Made by a program: the position numbers and the translations under genes. A stretch of 64,000 bases of DNA from Calorimonas adulescens (lineage in GTDB: Bacteria > Bacillota > Thermoanaerobacteria > Thermoanaerobacterales > UBA4877), in the NCBI RefSeq assembly GCF_008274215.1, contig NZ_VTPS01000005.1, positions 1 through 64,000 of the forward strand, read 5' to 3'. The notes under the pieces were generated by a model. The model was not told where the DNA came from. It was given only the letters and a program-made list of their open reading frames with translations, and made no database searches. How positions within the stretch are numbered: the first letter of the stretch is position 1; each line of letters starts with the position of its first letter. Of this stretch, positions 1-9,311 are shown one piece after another.

Positions 1-58
1 ATCAAATATTTTTTGTGATACAAGAAGGAATTTCTTAAGGACAAGTAGAATTAATTTC

Positions 59-120
59 ATAAGACCTCACCTTCCTTGAGTTTTATACTCATCCGGATTA
101 TAGGATGGTGAGGTCTTATT
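59..120. repeat. 13-bp inverted repeat with branched interior
   Basis: The arms ATAAGACCTCACC (59-71) and GGTGAGGTCTTAT (108-120) are perfectly complementary. The interval can form two further small hairpins, GAGT/ACTC and ATCC/GGAT, giving a three-way-junction shape. It lies just downstream of the last gene of the minus-strand cofactor operon, so it may be a 3' RNA structure. No clear U-tract follows it on the minus strand. A structured RNA or a small mobile-element remnant is equally possible. Confidence 0.6.
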
Positions 121-177
121 TCTACATCAAGACTGATTTTTCCTGCTAAGTGACCTAATAAAATTTTACACTATCAA

Positions 178-612
178 TCATTCCAGGACCTCTATCTCAT
201 CTCCCGGTCTTATATATCCTCCCTTTAATACCCTGGCAAATACACCCTCAAGGGGCATGGCACATACACCCACCTGTTCAAAAATAGCACACTTCTTATG
301 GCATTTTTTCCCTATCTGGCTAATCTCCATAATGGTTTCGCCTATCCTGAGCTTTGTCCCAACGGGATATCTGTATAGGTCTATACCCTCGGTCGTAAGA
401 TTTTCTGCAAATTTTCCGGTACAAAGCCCCTTAATCCCCAAGGCAGTAATCTTGTCTATGCTCTCCTGGCCTAACAGGCTCACCTGTCTATGCCATTCTC
501 CTGCATGGGCATCTCCCATGAGTCCATGATTTTCCTTAAAATACCCCAATGGTATAGGTTCTTTTACCACACCCTTTTCCTGGCTGATATTTACAGCGGT
601 AACCCTTGCCAT
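178..612 (-). CDS. MOSC domain protein
   Basis: This 144-residue protein is a stand-alone MOSC domain, the fold of the C-terminal domain of molybdenum cofactor sulfurase, which handles sulfur for pterin cofactors. Visible family features are an N-terminal Gly-Asp-Ala-His-Ala-Gly segment near residue 33 and a cysteine pair in Gly-Lys-Lys-Cys-His-Lys-Lys-Cys near residues 102-108. It starts 2 nt after the moaC stop, so it is the last gene of a moaA-moaC-MOSC transcript. I infer a role in sulfur transfer to, or storage of, molybdopterin; the exact substrate cannot be read from the sequence. Confidence 0.85.
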   Translation of the reverse strand: MARVTAVNISQEKGVVKEPIPLGYFKENHGLMGDAHAGEWHRQVSLLGQESIDKITALGIKGLCTGKFAENLTTEGIDLYRYPVGTKLRIGETIMEISQIGKKCHKKCAIFEQVGVCAMPLEGVFARVLKGGYIRPGDEIEVLE

Positions 613-614
613 AT

Positions 615-1088
615 CTATTCCCCCCTATATTCTCCAGATTTCCCACCAGACTTGTACGTAAGCCTTATATCTCCTATCCTCATTCCCCGATCTACTGCTT
701 TGCACATATCATAAATTGTCAAGCAGGCAACAGATACAGCAGTGAGGGCTTCCATCTCCACGCCTGTCCTTTCTACTGTCTTTACCCTAGCCCTCACATC
801 TATACTGTTTTCCTGTACTGTAAAATCTATATCAATGCCTGTAGTCATAACAGGGTGACACATGGGTATTAAATCCGATGTCCTCTTGGCGGCCATTATG
901 CCGGCTACCTGTGCTACAGCCAGCACATCTCCCTTTTCAATTTTCATTGACCGTATGAGGTCTATGGTATCTGGCTTCATTACTATAGTGCCTCTCGCTT
1001 CAGCAACCCTGGCCGTTATGTCCTTATCGCTCACATCTACCATCCTGGCCCGGCCTTCCTCATTGAAATGGGTAAATTCCATATTCAC
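615..1088 (-). CDS. moaC: Cyclic pyranopterin monophosphate synthase MoaC
   Basis: MoaC converts the MoaA product, 3',8-cyclo-GTP, into cyclic pyranopterin monophosphate in the second half of the first step of molybdenum cofactor synthesis. The 157 residues match the family length. The family segments are present: Ile-Pro-Met-Cys-His-Pro near residue 76, and [10 protein letters not shown] near residue 110 followed by Tyr-Asp-Met-Cys-Lys-Ala. The start ATG overlaps the moaA stop by four bases (ATGA), which indicates translational coupling. Confidence 0.96.
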   Translation of the reverse strand: MNMEFTHFNEEGRARMVDVSDKDITARVAEARGTIVMKPDTIDLIRSMKIEKGDVLAVAQVAGIMAAKRTSDLIPMCHPVMTTGIDIDFTVQENSIDVRARVKTVERTGVEMEALTAVSVACLTIYDMCKAVDRGMRIGDIRLTYKSGGKSGEYRGE

Positions 1089-2032
1089 CCTCCTATCTCA
1101 TACATATCCCCGTTCTTTAAATACTCACCTGCATCTGCCTCATGTTCCTTTGGCTTTATGTCTAAGGCCTTTTTGATTACGGGTACAATATCCTCACCCC
1201 TGCGCAGAGGCCCTTTCAAATCCACCTCCATATCCTTTAAGAGACATGGCTTTAACCGGCCATCGGAGGTAAGCCTCAACCTGTTGCATCTTGAGCAGAA
1301 TTTGCAGCTCATTGGTCTTATAAGTCCAACCCTGCCTATGGCGTTTTCCAGCCTGTAGTAGCTTGCCACACCATCCTCACCCAGGGGTATCAATTTTCCG
1401 CCATCCAATACCCGATCACACGGGATGTAGTCCATATTCATTGCCTCGCCTATGGGCATCAGCTCTATAAACCTGACATCAACAGGATAAATGCTGGTAA
1501 GGTTAACCAGGTCATCTATCTCATCGTCATTAAACCCTTTTATCAGGACTGTATTTATTTTTACAGGGTAAAGCCCGGCATAAAAGGCCTTTCTTATCCC
1601 ATCCAGCACCCTTTTTACATCACCGCCCCTGGTTATATAGCGGTATTTTTCTGGGTTTAAGGTGTCCAAGCTTACATTTATTCTCTTTAATCCAGCCATT
1701 TTAAGCTCATCTGCCATATCTCCCAGGAGTATGCCGTTGGTCGTCATGGCTATATCATCTATTCCATCTATCTTTGATATCTTTTCTATGAAGCCAATTA
1801 TACCAAGCCTTACAAGGGGCTCCCCGCCGGTAAGACGAAACTTTTTGAATCCCAGCTTTGACGCTGCCCTGCATACCTCCAGTATCTCTTCAAAAGACAG
1901 TATCTCCGATTTTGGTATCCATTTCACTCCATCCTCAGGCATACAGTAGCGGCATCTCAAATTGCATCGGTCGGTAATCGAAATTCTGAGGTAATCAATC
2001 TCTCTCCCAAATTCATCCCTCAATCCCCTCAC
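1085..2032 (-). CDS. moaA: GTP 3',8-cyclase MoaA (radical SAM)
   Basis: MoaA is the radical SAM enzyme that cyclises GTP as the first step of molybdopterin synthesis. The SAM cluster motif CNLRCRYC is at residues 23-30, GGEPLVR near residue 69, and the second cluster is formed by the C-terminal [13 protein letters not shown] segment with a further cysteine in LKPCL. The protein ends in Gly-Gly, the conserved C-terminal dipeptide required in this family. Length (315) is normal. It overlaps moaC by 4 nt. No moaD, moaE or modABC is in the window. Confidence 0.97.
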   Translation of the reverse strand: MRGLRDEFGREIDYLRISITDRCNLRCRYCMPEDGVKWIPKSEILSFEEILEVCRAASKLGFKKFRLTGGEPLVRLGIIGFIEKISKIDGIDDIAMTTNGILLGDMADELKMAGLKRINVSLDTLNPEKYRYITRGGDVKRVLDGIRKAFYAGLYPVKINTVLIKGFNDDEIDDLVNLTSIYPVDVRFIELMPIGEAMNMDYIPCDRVLDGGKLIPLGEDGVASYYRLENAIGRVGLIRPMSCKFCSRCNRLRLTSDGRLKPCLLKDMEVDLKGPLRRGEDIVPVIKKALDIKPKEHEADAGEYLKNGDMYEIGG

Positions 2033-2287
2033 CCTGTTCTATGATATAATTCTGATATAGGGCCCTCATTGTCAATTGAACTGACTCCGTGAGCAGAATT
2101 GCTCTGTTTACAATACTAAGAATCATTTGAGCATAACATACAATATCAGATAGGTCCTTAAAGAAAGTCCATGATACTATTGAATTTTCAGCACCTGCAA
2201 AATAAAGCAAATATTAGAGTATGAGGACAAATGGTCAGGCAAACGGATGCTGTTGGCATGCTGTTATACCTACTTTTCAAGCTGGAT

Positions 2288-4192
2288 TTATGTTATATGT
2301 AATATAGTTCCAATATTAGAAGTATCGTATCCGCCCAGTCTATCGACTTCTCTTTTAAACTCATCCGATCTCATTATGTCCAGGAGTTTTTTTACATTAT
2401 CCATTTCCAGAAACTCTGTTGGTATGGCCAGATCATATTCCTCCTCACCTACAGGGATAAAATCCAGATTAAAGGCCTGAGCCGCCGACTTTACACCCAG
2501 CCCCGTATCCACAGCGCCGCTTGCCACCTGTGCTGCCACCTGCAGATGTGTGTACTCCTCGTGCTCGTATCCCTTTATACTTGCAGGGTTTATCCCCAGT
2601 TTCTGAAGGTTATAGTCAAGAAGAAGCCTTGTACCAGCTCCCCTCTGCCTGTTTACAAAGGTGACATCGTCTCTTACCAGGTCTGTAAAATTCCTAATAT
2701 CCTTGGGATTACCCTTTGGTACAATAAACCCCTGCACTCTTTTAACAAACTTTATGAGCGAAATCCTTTTGTCCTTGAGGTATTTCTTTATATATGACAC
2801 ATTATACTCCCCTGTATCAAAATCTAAAAGATGCATCGGTGCCAAATGGCATTCTCCTCTTGTCAGGGCCATTATACCACCCATGCTCCCCACATTGGCT
2901 GATGATAAGCTGTAGAACGGAAACCTGGCATGGAGAAAATCAGACAGGACATCTATGAGCAGGTCATGACTTCCGATTACCACTAATGTCCCCTCTATCT
3001 CCCTTATGTCCTTTAGCAGCTCCACCCTCACCTGCTCTCCTGCCTCATATCCTTCGCTTTCCTTGGGTATTATCAGTATGCCATCTGCTCTGACCAGCGA
3101 CATTATGACCCCAGCGCCCCTGTTTAAGGATGTGGCAATGAGCTTATCCCCTACCTTGCCAAGCTTTATCCTTACAAACTCCTTTTCTTTTAACGATGAT
3201 ACAAGCTTGTGGGAGACTATGGCATCTATCTGCGACCTGGCCGGTAAAATCTGCCTGTTCACCTTGTAAAGCAAGGGCTTTAAATAGTTATCCAGAGTAA
3301 AATAACATGACACCGGATAACCGGGCACACCTATAAATGGTTTGTTCTGAATAAGACCAAGAATAACAGGCTTGGCCGGCTTTGTGGCCACGCCATGGAC
3401 AAGCATCCTGCCCATCTCCTCAATAATGGATGAGGTGTAGTCCTCTCTCCCTGCAGAGGAACCGGCTATGGTCATGACAATATCACATTCATCACATGCC
3501 CTCTCCAGTGCCTTTTTAAGAAGTTCCCTGTCATCGGGTACAATCTCATACACTGCAGGCTCTCCGCCCCATTCCCTCACATAACCTGAAATTATGCTGG
3601 AATTAAACTCCACAATATCTCCGGGTTTTAACTCAGAGCCAGGTTTTACTATCTCTGTGCCTGTGGGTATGATGCCTACCCTCGGCACCCTGTATACCTC
3701 CACCTCCAGTACACCGCCTGCCAGCATAGCCCCTATATCCACCGGTGTAATCCTGTGGTTGGTGGGGATGATGAGCTCATTGGCTGCCATGTCCTCTCCT
3801 ATAGGCCTTACATGTTGCCAAGGCACTGCCGGCTCTGTTATCTCAACCTCATCGTCGCTTATTCTAATAAGATTTTCCACCATGATAACTGCGTCAAAAC
3901 CTTCGGGTAGAGGATCACCCGTGTCCACAACCATATAGTTGATACCCTTCTTTAACCTTTTGTGGTTGAGGCGCGTAGCTCCAAATGTCTCATAGGACCT
4001 TACAGCTATACCATCCATGGCCGCTGCATTGAAATGGGGTGAGGAGTTTATGGAGTAAACCGGCCTGGCCGTAATCCTGCCCTGTGCCTCCTTTGTCTTT
4101 ATCCTTTCAACCTCCATCTTTACATTGCAGCTACCGAGGAAAATTTCCACTGCCTCTTCCATGTCCATATTTTGAAGGTAAACCTCATTCAT
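2288..4192 (-). CDS. moeA: MoeA fused to a substrate-binding-protein domain
   Basis: Residues 1 to about 400 are a MoeA molybdopterin molybdenumtransferase, which inserts Mo or W into adenylylated molybdopterin; the domain carries AMDGIAV, the TGDPLP segment, PTGTEI and GVPGYPVS. Residues from about 405 to 634 form a PBP-like ligand-binding domain like those attached to molybdate sensors and transporters (RGAGTRLLLDYNL, then VASGAVDTGLG). The fusion is common in Clostridia and suggests metal or ligand sensing coupled to insertion. I place the start at the ATG at 4192 because GGGAGGAC lies 5 nt upstream; an in-frame extension to 4237 has no ribosome site. The palindrome copy at 4062 encodes Ala-Arg-Pro here. 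It is the first of two moeA genes. Confidence 0.92.
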   Translation of the reverse strand: MNEVYLQNMDMEEAVEIFLGSCNVKMEVERIKTKEAQGRITARPVYSINSSPHFNAAAMDGIAVRSYETFGATRLNHKRLKKGINYMVVDTGDPLPEGFDAVIMVENLIRISDDEVEITEPAVPWQHVRPIGEDMAANELIIPTNHRITPVDIGAMLAGGVLEVEVYRVPRVGIIPTGTEIVKPGSELKPGDIVEFNSSIISGYVREWGGEPAVYEIVPDDRELLKKALERACDECDIVMTIAGSSAGREDYTSSIIEEMGRMLVHGVATKPAKPVILGLIQNKPFIGVPGYPVSCYFTLDNYLKPLLYKVNRQILPARSQIDAIVSHKLVSSLKEKEFVRIKLGKVGDKLIATSLNRGAGVIMSLVRADGILIIPKESEGYEAGEQVRVELLKDIREIEGTLVVIGSHDLLIDVLSDFLHARFPFYSLSSANVGSMGGIMALTRGECHLAPMHLLDFDTGEYNVSYIKKYLKDKRISLIKFVKRVQGFIVPKGNPKDIRNFTDLVRDDVTFVNRQRGAGTRLLLDYNLQKLGINPASIKGYEHEEYTHLQVAAQVASGAVDTGLGVKSAAQAFNLDFIPVGEEEYDLAIPTEFLEMDNVKKLLDIMRSDEFKREVDRLGGYDTSNIGTILHIT

Positions 4193-4538
4193 TAAAAGTC
4201 CTCCCAAGTTAATCTCTCGATATATATTATAGCACATAACGATATGGCATAATGATTCTATTGCAAAAATGGCGCTACCATCCCGGCATCTCGGCGCTCA
4301 TCCTGGTACAACAAGGTCAAGGGATATTCCCCTACCTCGATGATAGGCAATCCAACTGAGAAATATCTATAATTCTATTAATACCTGCATTTTGCATGAG
4401 ACACCTCCATTCGGCGTCCATACCTGATGCCCCTGCTACATTTGTCACTCATTAAGAGTATCACATACCCGCTTCAAGGATGCCTTTGAACGTTATTATG
4501 TCACCTATAGCAAGCGACTACAACGTCATTCCAATAAT
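4193..4538. other. Intergenic, with a short coding remnant
   Basis: The 346 bases between the two moeA genes hold no intact gene. On the minus strand, 4258-4374 is an open frame of 38 codons between two stops and without a start. It reads like a protein tail (segments VGLPIIEVGEYPLT and YQDERRDAGMVAPF). I do not recognise the family. It is probably the end of a gene lost by deletion. Confidence 0.4.
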
Positions 4539-5744
4539 TTAATATAGCCTAACCTTAACCACCTGCCCCCTGTTTAAACCCTCTCTGCCAGCTTCTATTC
4601 GTACAACCCCATGGGCTCTGGTAAGCGATGTGATTAGACCAGATTCTCCATAGACTGGATAGGCAAGGTACTCATTTCCATCCTCTTCAAGCCTGACCGG
4701 CAGATATTCCTCTCTCCCATGGTTGGATGAGTAATTCTCTGCCATGCGTGCTGTTACATATACATCGGAATCCAGTTCCCCATGGGATATAATAGGCCTT
4801 ACAAAAAGCCCGTAGATAGTCAAAGCAGATACAGGGTGGCCAGGCAGGCCAAACACAGCTTTGCCGTCTATACAGGCCAGCAGAGTGGGTTTACCAGGCT
4901 TAACGGAGACACCGTGTACCAACATACGGGACCCATCAAATGATCCCATCACCCTTTCTGTCATGTCCCTCACCCCTACAGAGCTTCCGCCAGATATCAG
5001 GACTATGTCATTATCCAGCAGCATGTCTGAAAGAACTTTCCTCAATGATTTGAAGTCGTCCTTCACTATACCATACACCTCTGGTGTCCCTCCATCCTTC
5101 ACTACAGATGCTGCCAGAGAATACAAGTTTATGTCTCTCACTTCCCCCGGACCTGGATTCTCTCCTGGGCTTACTAATTCGTCCCCCGTGGATAATATAC
5201 CTACCCTCAACTTTTTAAATACAGGCACCTTTATTATCCCAAGAGCAGCTAACACTCCCACGTCCTGCGGCCTTATCCTGTGGCCTTTTGTAAAAAGCAG
5301 GTCACCTCTTTTCACATCGTCTCCTCTTGAAATGATATTCTCTCCCGGCGCTACCGGCCTGGCCACTGTCACCTCTTTGCCCAGCCTCTCCGTGTACTCT
5401 ATCATAACCACCGAATCAGCACCCTCTGGCAACATACCGCCTGTAGGCACATATACGGTGTGGTATCTTTCCAGCTTAATATCGGTCGCCTCTCCCATCC
5501 TCACCTCGCCCTGGATGGTAAGGTATGACGGCAAGGCCTCACTGGACCCAAATGTATCTGCTGCAAAAACCGCATACCCATCCACCGTACTCCGGCTGAA
5601 AGGAGGCAGGTCTTCCGGAGAAATTATTTCCCGGGAAACTATCCTCCCCAGTGACTCCAGAAGGCCCACCTCCTCAGCCTCATCATACCTGAACTCATTG
5701 TTTATAATATCAATAACCTCAGATGTTCTCAAAACCTCCAGCAT
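4539..5744 (-). CDS. moeA: Molybdopterin molybdenumtransferase MoeA (second copy)
   Basis: This 401-residue protein is a standard-length MoeA: N-terminal domain with SRSTVDGYAV near residue 50, GGMLPEGADSVVMIE near 103, the MogA-like domain with STGDELV near 187 and ISGGSSVGVRDMT near 249, and GLPGHPVSA near 298. It lies 12 nt downstream of the ThiF-like gene and transcribes with it. Two MoeA proteins in organisms with AOR-type enzymes may serve Mo and W separately; that split is inference. The palindrome copy at 5356 gives Ala-Arg-Pro. Confidence 0.94.
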   Translation of the reverse strand: MLEVLRTSEVIDIINNEFRYDEAEEVGLLESLGRIVSREIISPEDLPPFSRSTVDGYAVFAADTFGSSEALPSYLTIQGEVRMGEATDIKLERYHTVYVPTGGMLPEGADSVVMIEYTERLGKEVTVARPVAPGENIISRGDDVKRGDLLFTKGHRIRPQDVGVLAALGIIKVPVFKKLRVGILSTGDELVSPGENPGPGEVRDINLYSLAASVVKDGGTPEVYGIVKDDFKSLRKVLSDMLLDNDIVLISGGSSVGVRDMTERVMGSFDGSRMLVHGVSVKPGKPTLLACIDGKAVFGLPGHPVSALTIYGLFVRPIISHGELDSDVYVTARMAENYSSNHGREEYLPVRLEEDGNEYLAYPVYGESGLITSLTRAHGVVRIEAGREGLNRGQVVKVRLY

Positions 5745-5756
5745 ATTATTCCTCCG

Positions 5757-7022
5757 TTAAAATCCAATATATCTTGCATATATCTCCTTGGCTTCACCTT
5801 TGTTTTTAGCCCCTTTAATTATAGCCCTCCCGTCTCTAAACAGGGTTAACCTTTTTCCTTCTGTTTCAAAGCTCAAAAGATAAGGACTTATACTGACATC
5901 AATCCCAACCTCTTTTAATCTATCATAAATACTCTTAAGGTTGATAGAATCCATTACATAGGGAAATACCTCAAAGCTGTCTGATGAACACAGGGACACA
6001 GTATCCGGGTTGTTAAGATTTAAGAATTGAAAATCTTCCTGTATGCAGCAGGGACACTCATCATTCCTTTTTATGTTCACAATATTATAGGAGTTAAACC
6101 AGGCATCTATAAACAGCAGTCCTTTTATCATTGTCTCCTGATTCCCCGAGAGATATTTTATGGCCTCCAGAGCCTCTATGCTTCCTATAATATTGGGAAG
6201 CGGAGATAGTATCCCGCCGGTCTCACAGGTATCAAAGGTTCCCGGTGCCGGCATATCCCTGATATAGCATCTCAGACACGGAGTTTCTCCGGGTATTATA
6301 TCCATTATACTGCCATATCCACCTATGGTGGCCCCATATATCCAGGGTATGCCAAACCTTACCGCAAGGTCATTCATCAAAAACCTTACCTGAAAATTGT
6401 CTGTACCATCCACCATCAGGTCTATCCCGTCAATAAGACGAAGGGCCGTTGCACCATTAAAGTCCGTGTCATAGGCATCTATCTCAACCTCACTGTTTAT
6501 CTTCTTGAGTTTCTCCGAGGCAGCTATCGCCTTAGGCTTATATATATCCGACTCGTCATATAATATCTGCCTATGTATATTGTGCATCTCCACATAGTCC
6601 CTGTCCACCAGACGTATATAACCAACACCACTCCTTACAAGAATCTCTGCTATGGTAGAGCCCAGGCCTCCACACCCTACCACCAGCACCCTCGACTTTA
6701 AAAGTCTTTCCTGTCCATCTACCCCAAACGGTTTAAACGTCATCTGTCTTATATATCTGGAAACAGCGTCTTTAGAATTCCAGTCAAGGTTTATTTCGTT
6801 TGTATCGATATCAATCCCTCCCTTGTACCGATCTCCTTTATTATATAACAAATTATATAACAACACTATATCCCTGAAATGTACATTAGCTATCTCCTCA
6901 GCAACGGCATCCCTCTTGCAGCGTTCACATAATACCTCCACAGCAGAATCTGACCTGCTCTTCACATATTTAAAATACTCCTCTGCAGTAAAATAGCTGC
7001 CACATTTTGAGTATTTTAGCAT
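5757..7022 (-). CDS. ThiF/MoeB/HesA-family adenylyltransferase, N-terminus possibly damaged
   Basis: The protein (421 residues) adenylates the C-terminal glycine of a ubiquitin-like sulfur carrier. Visible features are the nucleotide loop GCGGLGS near residue 117, the metal/ATP acidic segment RLVDRDYVEMHNIHRQ, the zinc cysteine pair CLRC near 250 and a second pair CPCC near 324, and the Thr-Cys-Glu-Thr-Gly segment that supplies the family cysteine. The first 40 residues carry Cys-rich sequence (C7 and CERC at 33-36). The reading frame stays open for 13 codons before this ATG and encodes Cys-Ile-Gly-Cys-Ala-Ser-Cys, a ferredoxin-like motif without a start codon; the ATG has a poor ribosome site. 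The N-terminus may therefore have been cut by the deletion that destroyed the neighbouring oxidoreductase gene. Partner choice between MoaD and another sulfur carrier is open. Confidence 0.85.
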   Translation of the reverse strand: MLKYSKCGSYFTAEEYFKYVKSRSDSAVEVLCERCKRDAVAEEIANVHFRDIVLLYNLLYNKGDRYKGGIDIDTNEINLDWNSKDAVSRYIRQMTFKPFGVDGQERLLKSRVLVVGCGGLGSTIAEILVRSGVGYIRLVDRDYVEMHNIHRQILYDESDIYKPKAIAASEKLKKINSEVEIDAYDTDFNGATALRLIDGIDLMVDGTDNFQVRFLMNDLAVRFGIPWIYGATIGGYGSIMDIIPGETPCLRCYIRDMPAPGTFDTCETGGILSPLPNIIGSIEALEAIKYLSGNQETMIKGLLFIDAWFNSYNIVNIKRNDECPCCIQEDFQFLNLNNPDTVSLCSSDSFEVFPYVMDSINLKSIYDRLKEVGIDVSISPYLLSFETEGKRLTLFRDGRAIIKGAKNKGEAKEIYARYIGF

Positions 7023-7042
7023 CCTGGCACATGACGCACAGC

Positions 7043-7276
7043 CTATGCATGTGTCTGATCATTCCTTTTAACAGCTACCCCAATAGTTTTACCATTCTAT
7101 ATAATTACCTCAATTACCTTATGTCCTGCACGTACTTCTCCACCATGGGATTTCATTGCTTCCGCAATTAGCTTTACTATTCCATCAGTCGGACTTGGAT
7201 AAACGACAGTAGTTACTCCCTCGCCTGCCAGCCAGCCTTTTATCATAGTAAACATCTTAGCTGCGGAAGAAGCTTC
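7043..7276 (-). pseudogene. Relic of a phytoene-desaturase-like FAD oxidoreductase
   Basis: Reading the minus strand gives EASSAAKMFTMIKGWLAGEG, then a Gly-Ile-Val-Lys-Leu-Ile-Ala-Glu-Ala-Met stretch and HGGEVRAGHKVIEVI, an in-frame TAG (7097-7099), then NGKTIGVAVKRNDQ. This is the central helix-Gly-Gly-Glu segment typical of NAD(P)/FAD-dependent oxidoreductases of the phytoene dehydrogenase group, which often accompany AOR genes in Clostridia. Both ends are missing and stops precede it, so it is the remnant of a deleted gene between AOR and the ThiF-like gene. Confidence 0.72.
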
Positions 7277-7304
7277 CTATCATAGCTCTGGATCTCTCAT
7301 TTAA

Positions 7305-9290
7305 CTAACCTATCTTCCCAATCTTCTCTAATTCGGGGATTAGATCTTCAAGACCTACATCTCTTAAATGCTCCCTTGTTGGGTAGCCGGTCTCTCTATT
7401 CCAACCCAGTGCCTCATACCAGTTTGCTACTGTAACTTCAAACTTTTCTGGGTCAACCTGATCATAAAGCACCCTGATAATTTCGTCCCATTCCATTTTG
7501 GCGGTCCTATCGTGATTACGAAGCAGTATCGCCCTTGTTAATGTATTAATCCTCTCCCCTGCCCTATAGTATTCCTCTTCGGAAGTTTCTACGCCGGTAA
7601 CTGAGGAGAAAAGTGCAGCTTCCAATCCTGTAGATTTATGACCTTCCCCAATAATCTCATCTTCATTTTCCCAACGCCAACCCATATACTTGCGCAGTGG
7701 GAATTGGAAGCAAACAGGCAGGCAATCGATGAGTATTCCACGTATTGTAGAATCCTTTGCCCATTTTACCGGGAAGTCACTTCCATATTTGTCCGGATCC
7801 TTCGCCAAGTAAGCAAGGAAATCATCGTGGATCCAATCAGGCCACTTATTATGATGAGGATCACGTGTGTCAATCATCCAATTCAATGCGCCAGGCAGCC
7901 ACATAGGAAATTTCAACTCAGACAATATGCCTCTTGAAGCATAACCCCAGCCCCCAATAGGAGCCACAGGACCTTTCCTTTTATGCTTTGTACCAAATGC
8001 AGGATCATAGCCTTCATGTTGAGGATACCAGTATTTTTCCGGTCCCAGCTTCTCAACCGTTCTTCTCAGACCCTCTGCCAATGTATCGCCAAAGCCTTTT
8101 CTGTAAGCTATCATGTAGAGAAGGTCTATCCACCACTGATTGTTTAGTATATCTGTCGGCATACCCATTAGTGATTCAGTATCAATTCCCATCTCTTTTG
8201 TGTACTGAAGCCATGGAACTATGCCATAAACAATCTCATGATGTCCTATACCTAATTGCTGTGCAAGCACATGGATTTCAAAACCTCGTTCAAAGTTTCT
8301 GTCAGTATCAGCATGGCTAAGAATCTGTTCATATCTGGTGTGTACACAGCCGGTCATTCCGGTTACAAGGCCTATACGGGAAACTGTAGGTACATTTCTA
8401 AATTCAAAGAATCCACAGCCACCGAGACAGCCTGTAGCACATGACTTGGCAAAAATTGGATAAGGCATATTTTGAATTTCGCCCATCCAGTCGTATGCAT
8501 GTGTGTCAAACATTGGCTTATCGCCTGACCAATCTGTCCACCAAGGATTTTCCTCTTTCTTACCAAGATTACCATATATTAAAGGGCGTTTTCTCCTAAT
8601 AGGGTAGAATTCCTTTACTTTTTCAATTGTTGCTTCAACATCTGCAACCCTGCACTGATGTTTTCCTCCAACAAGGGAGATAGCCTTCAGATTCTTGGAG
8701 CCTAATACTGCACCCACTCCGCCCTGTCCAGTGGCGTTATGTGCGCCACATCCCATTATGGCAAAACGAACAAGATTCTCGCCTGCAGGACCGATGCCAT
8801 AGGACTCGGTGTCTTTACCATGACGTTCACGAAGTAATTGTTGTGCATCTATAAGGCCCAGGCCCCAAAGATCTTTCGCTGGTTTTAACTGAGGTACACC
8901 ATCTTGGATTAATAAATAACACGGTTCTGGCGATTTCCCCTCCAATATGATTCCATCATAGCCATTCCACTTTAACTTTGCCGGGAAATGTCCACCTATT
9001 GAAGTATTTGTTAGCTGTTCTGGATAGCTGTGTGGTGATATACTAATAACATTACACCTTCCTGAACAAGGGGATAGAGTTCCAGAGGCAGGTCCGTTCA
9101 CAATTATAACTTTGTTCTCCGGGTCGAAAGCCTTTATCCCAGGTCCAACTTCCTCCCACCATATTCTAAGCGCTACACCGTAACCGCCCACATACTTTGG
9201 GACATATTTCATCGTATCAACTGTTGAGAAGGTTCCTGTTGTGAGGTCAACTCTCAGTATTTTCCCCGCCCATCCATATTCGCTACTCAT
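7305..9290 (-). CDS. Aldehyde ferredoxin oxidoreductase family protein (tungsten-type)
   Basis: This 661-residue enzyme has the AOR domain order: N-terminal pterin-binding domain (GWAGKILRVDLTTG at residues 6-19, GPASGT near 67, NTSIGGHFPAKLKWNGYDG near 94-112), then the cluster-binding middle. AORs use a bis-pterin tungsten centre and a 4Fe-4S cluster to interconvert aldehydes or related carbonyls and acids with ferredoxin. The cluster cysteines here appear as Cys-x3-Cys-x3-Cys near residues 283-291, not the usual Cys-x2-Cys-x3-Cys, with later cysteines near 520 (DCLPVC). A polyferredoxin gene lies 21 nt upstream, as in two-subunit AORs and BamBC-like enzymes. AAAGGAGATG precedes the ATG. 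Substrate unknown; FdhD and MoeA nearby supply its cofactor. Confidence 0.9.
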   Translation of the reverse strand: MSSEYGWAGKILRVDLTTGTFSTVDTMKYVPKYVGGYGVALRIWWEEVGPGIKAFDPENKVIIVNGPASGTLSPCSGRCNVISISPHSYPEQLTNTSIGGHFPAKLKWNGYDGIILEGKSPEPCYLLIQDGVPQLKPAKDLWGLGLIDAQQLLRERHGKDTESYGIGPAGENLVRFAIMGCGAHNATGQGGVGAVLGSKNLKAISLVGGKHQCRVADVEATIEKVKEFYPIRRKRPLIYGNLGKKEENPWWTDWSGDKPMFDTHAYDWMGEIQNMPYPIFAKSCATGCLGGCGFFEFRNVPTVSRIGLVTGMTGCVHTRYEQILSHADTDRNFERGFEIHVLAQQLGIGHHEIVYGIVPWLQYTKEMGIDTESLMGMPTDILNNQWWIDLLYMIAYRKGFGDTLAEGLRRTVEKLGPEKYWYPQHEGYDPAFGTKHKRKGPVAPIGGWGYASRGILSELKFPMWLPGALNWMIDTRDPHHNKWPDWIHDDFLAYLAKDPDKYGSDFPVKWAKDSTIRGILIDCLPVCFQFPLRKYMGWRWENEDEIIGEGHKSTGLEAALFSSVTGVETSEEEYYRAGERINTLTRAILLRNHDRTAKMEWDEIIRVLYDQVDPEKFEVTVANWYEALGWNRETGYPTREHLRDVGLEDLIPELEKIGKIG

Positions 9291-9311
9291 CTCTAATCAT
9301 CTCCTTTATCA

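Noticed and set aside
2013-2210. 65-codon minus-strand frame with TTG start upstream of moaA
   Set aside because: It has no ribosome site, overlaps the moaA start, and has no recognisable family; probably chance.
2033-2287. Moco riboswitch upstream of moaA
   Set aside because: The leader does not show the conserved stems or motifs that I would expect; no support.
4861-5760. 299-codon plus-strand frame opposite moeA
   Set aside because: It is an antisense shadow of a well-supported gene, with no ribosome site and Pro/Ser-rich translation typical of shadows.
8845-8860. GGCCCAGGCC near 8846
   Set aside because: It is 10 bp, lacks the W centre spacing of the iterated 9-mer and was not counted.
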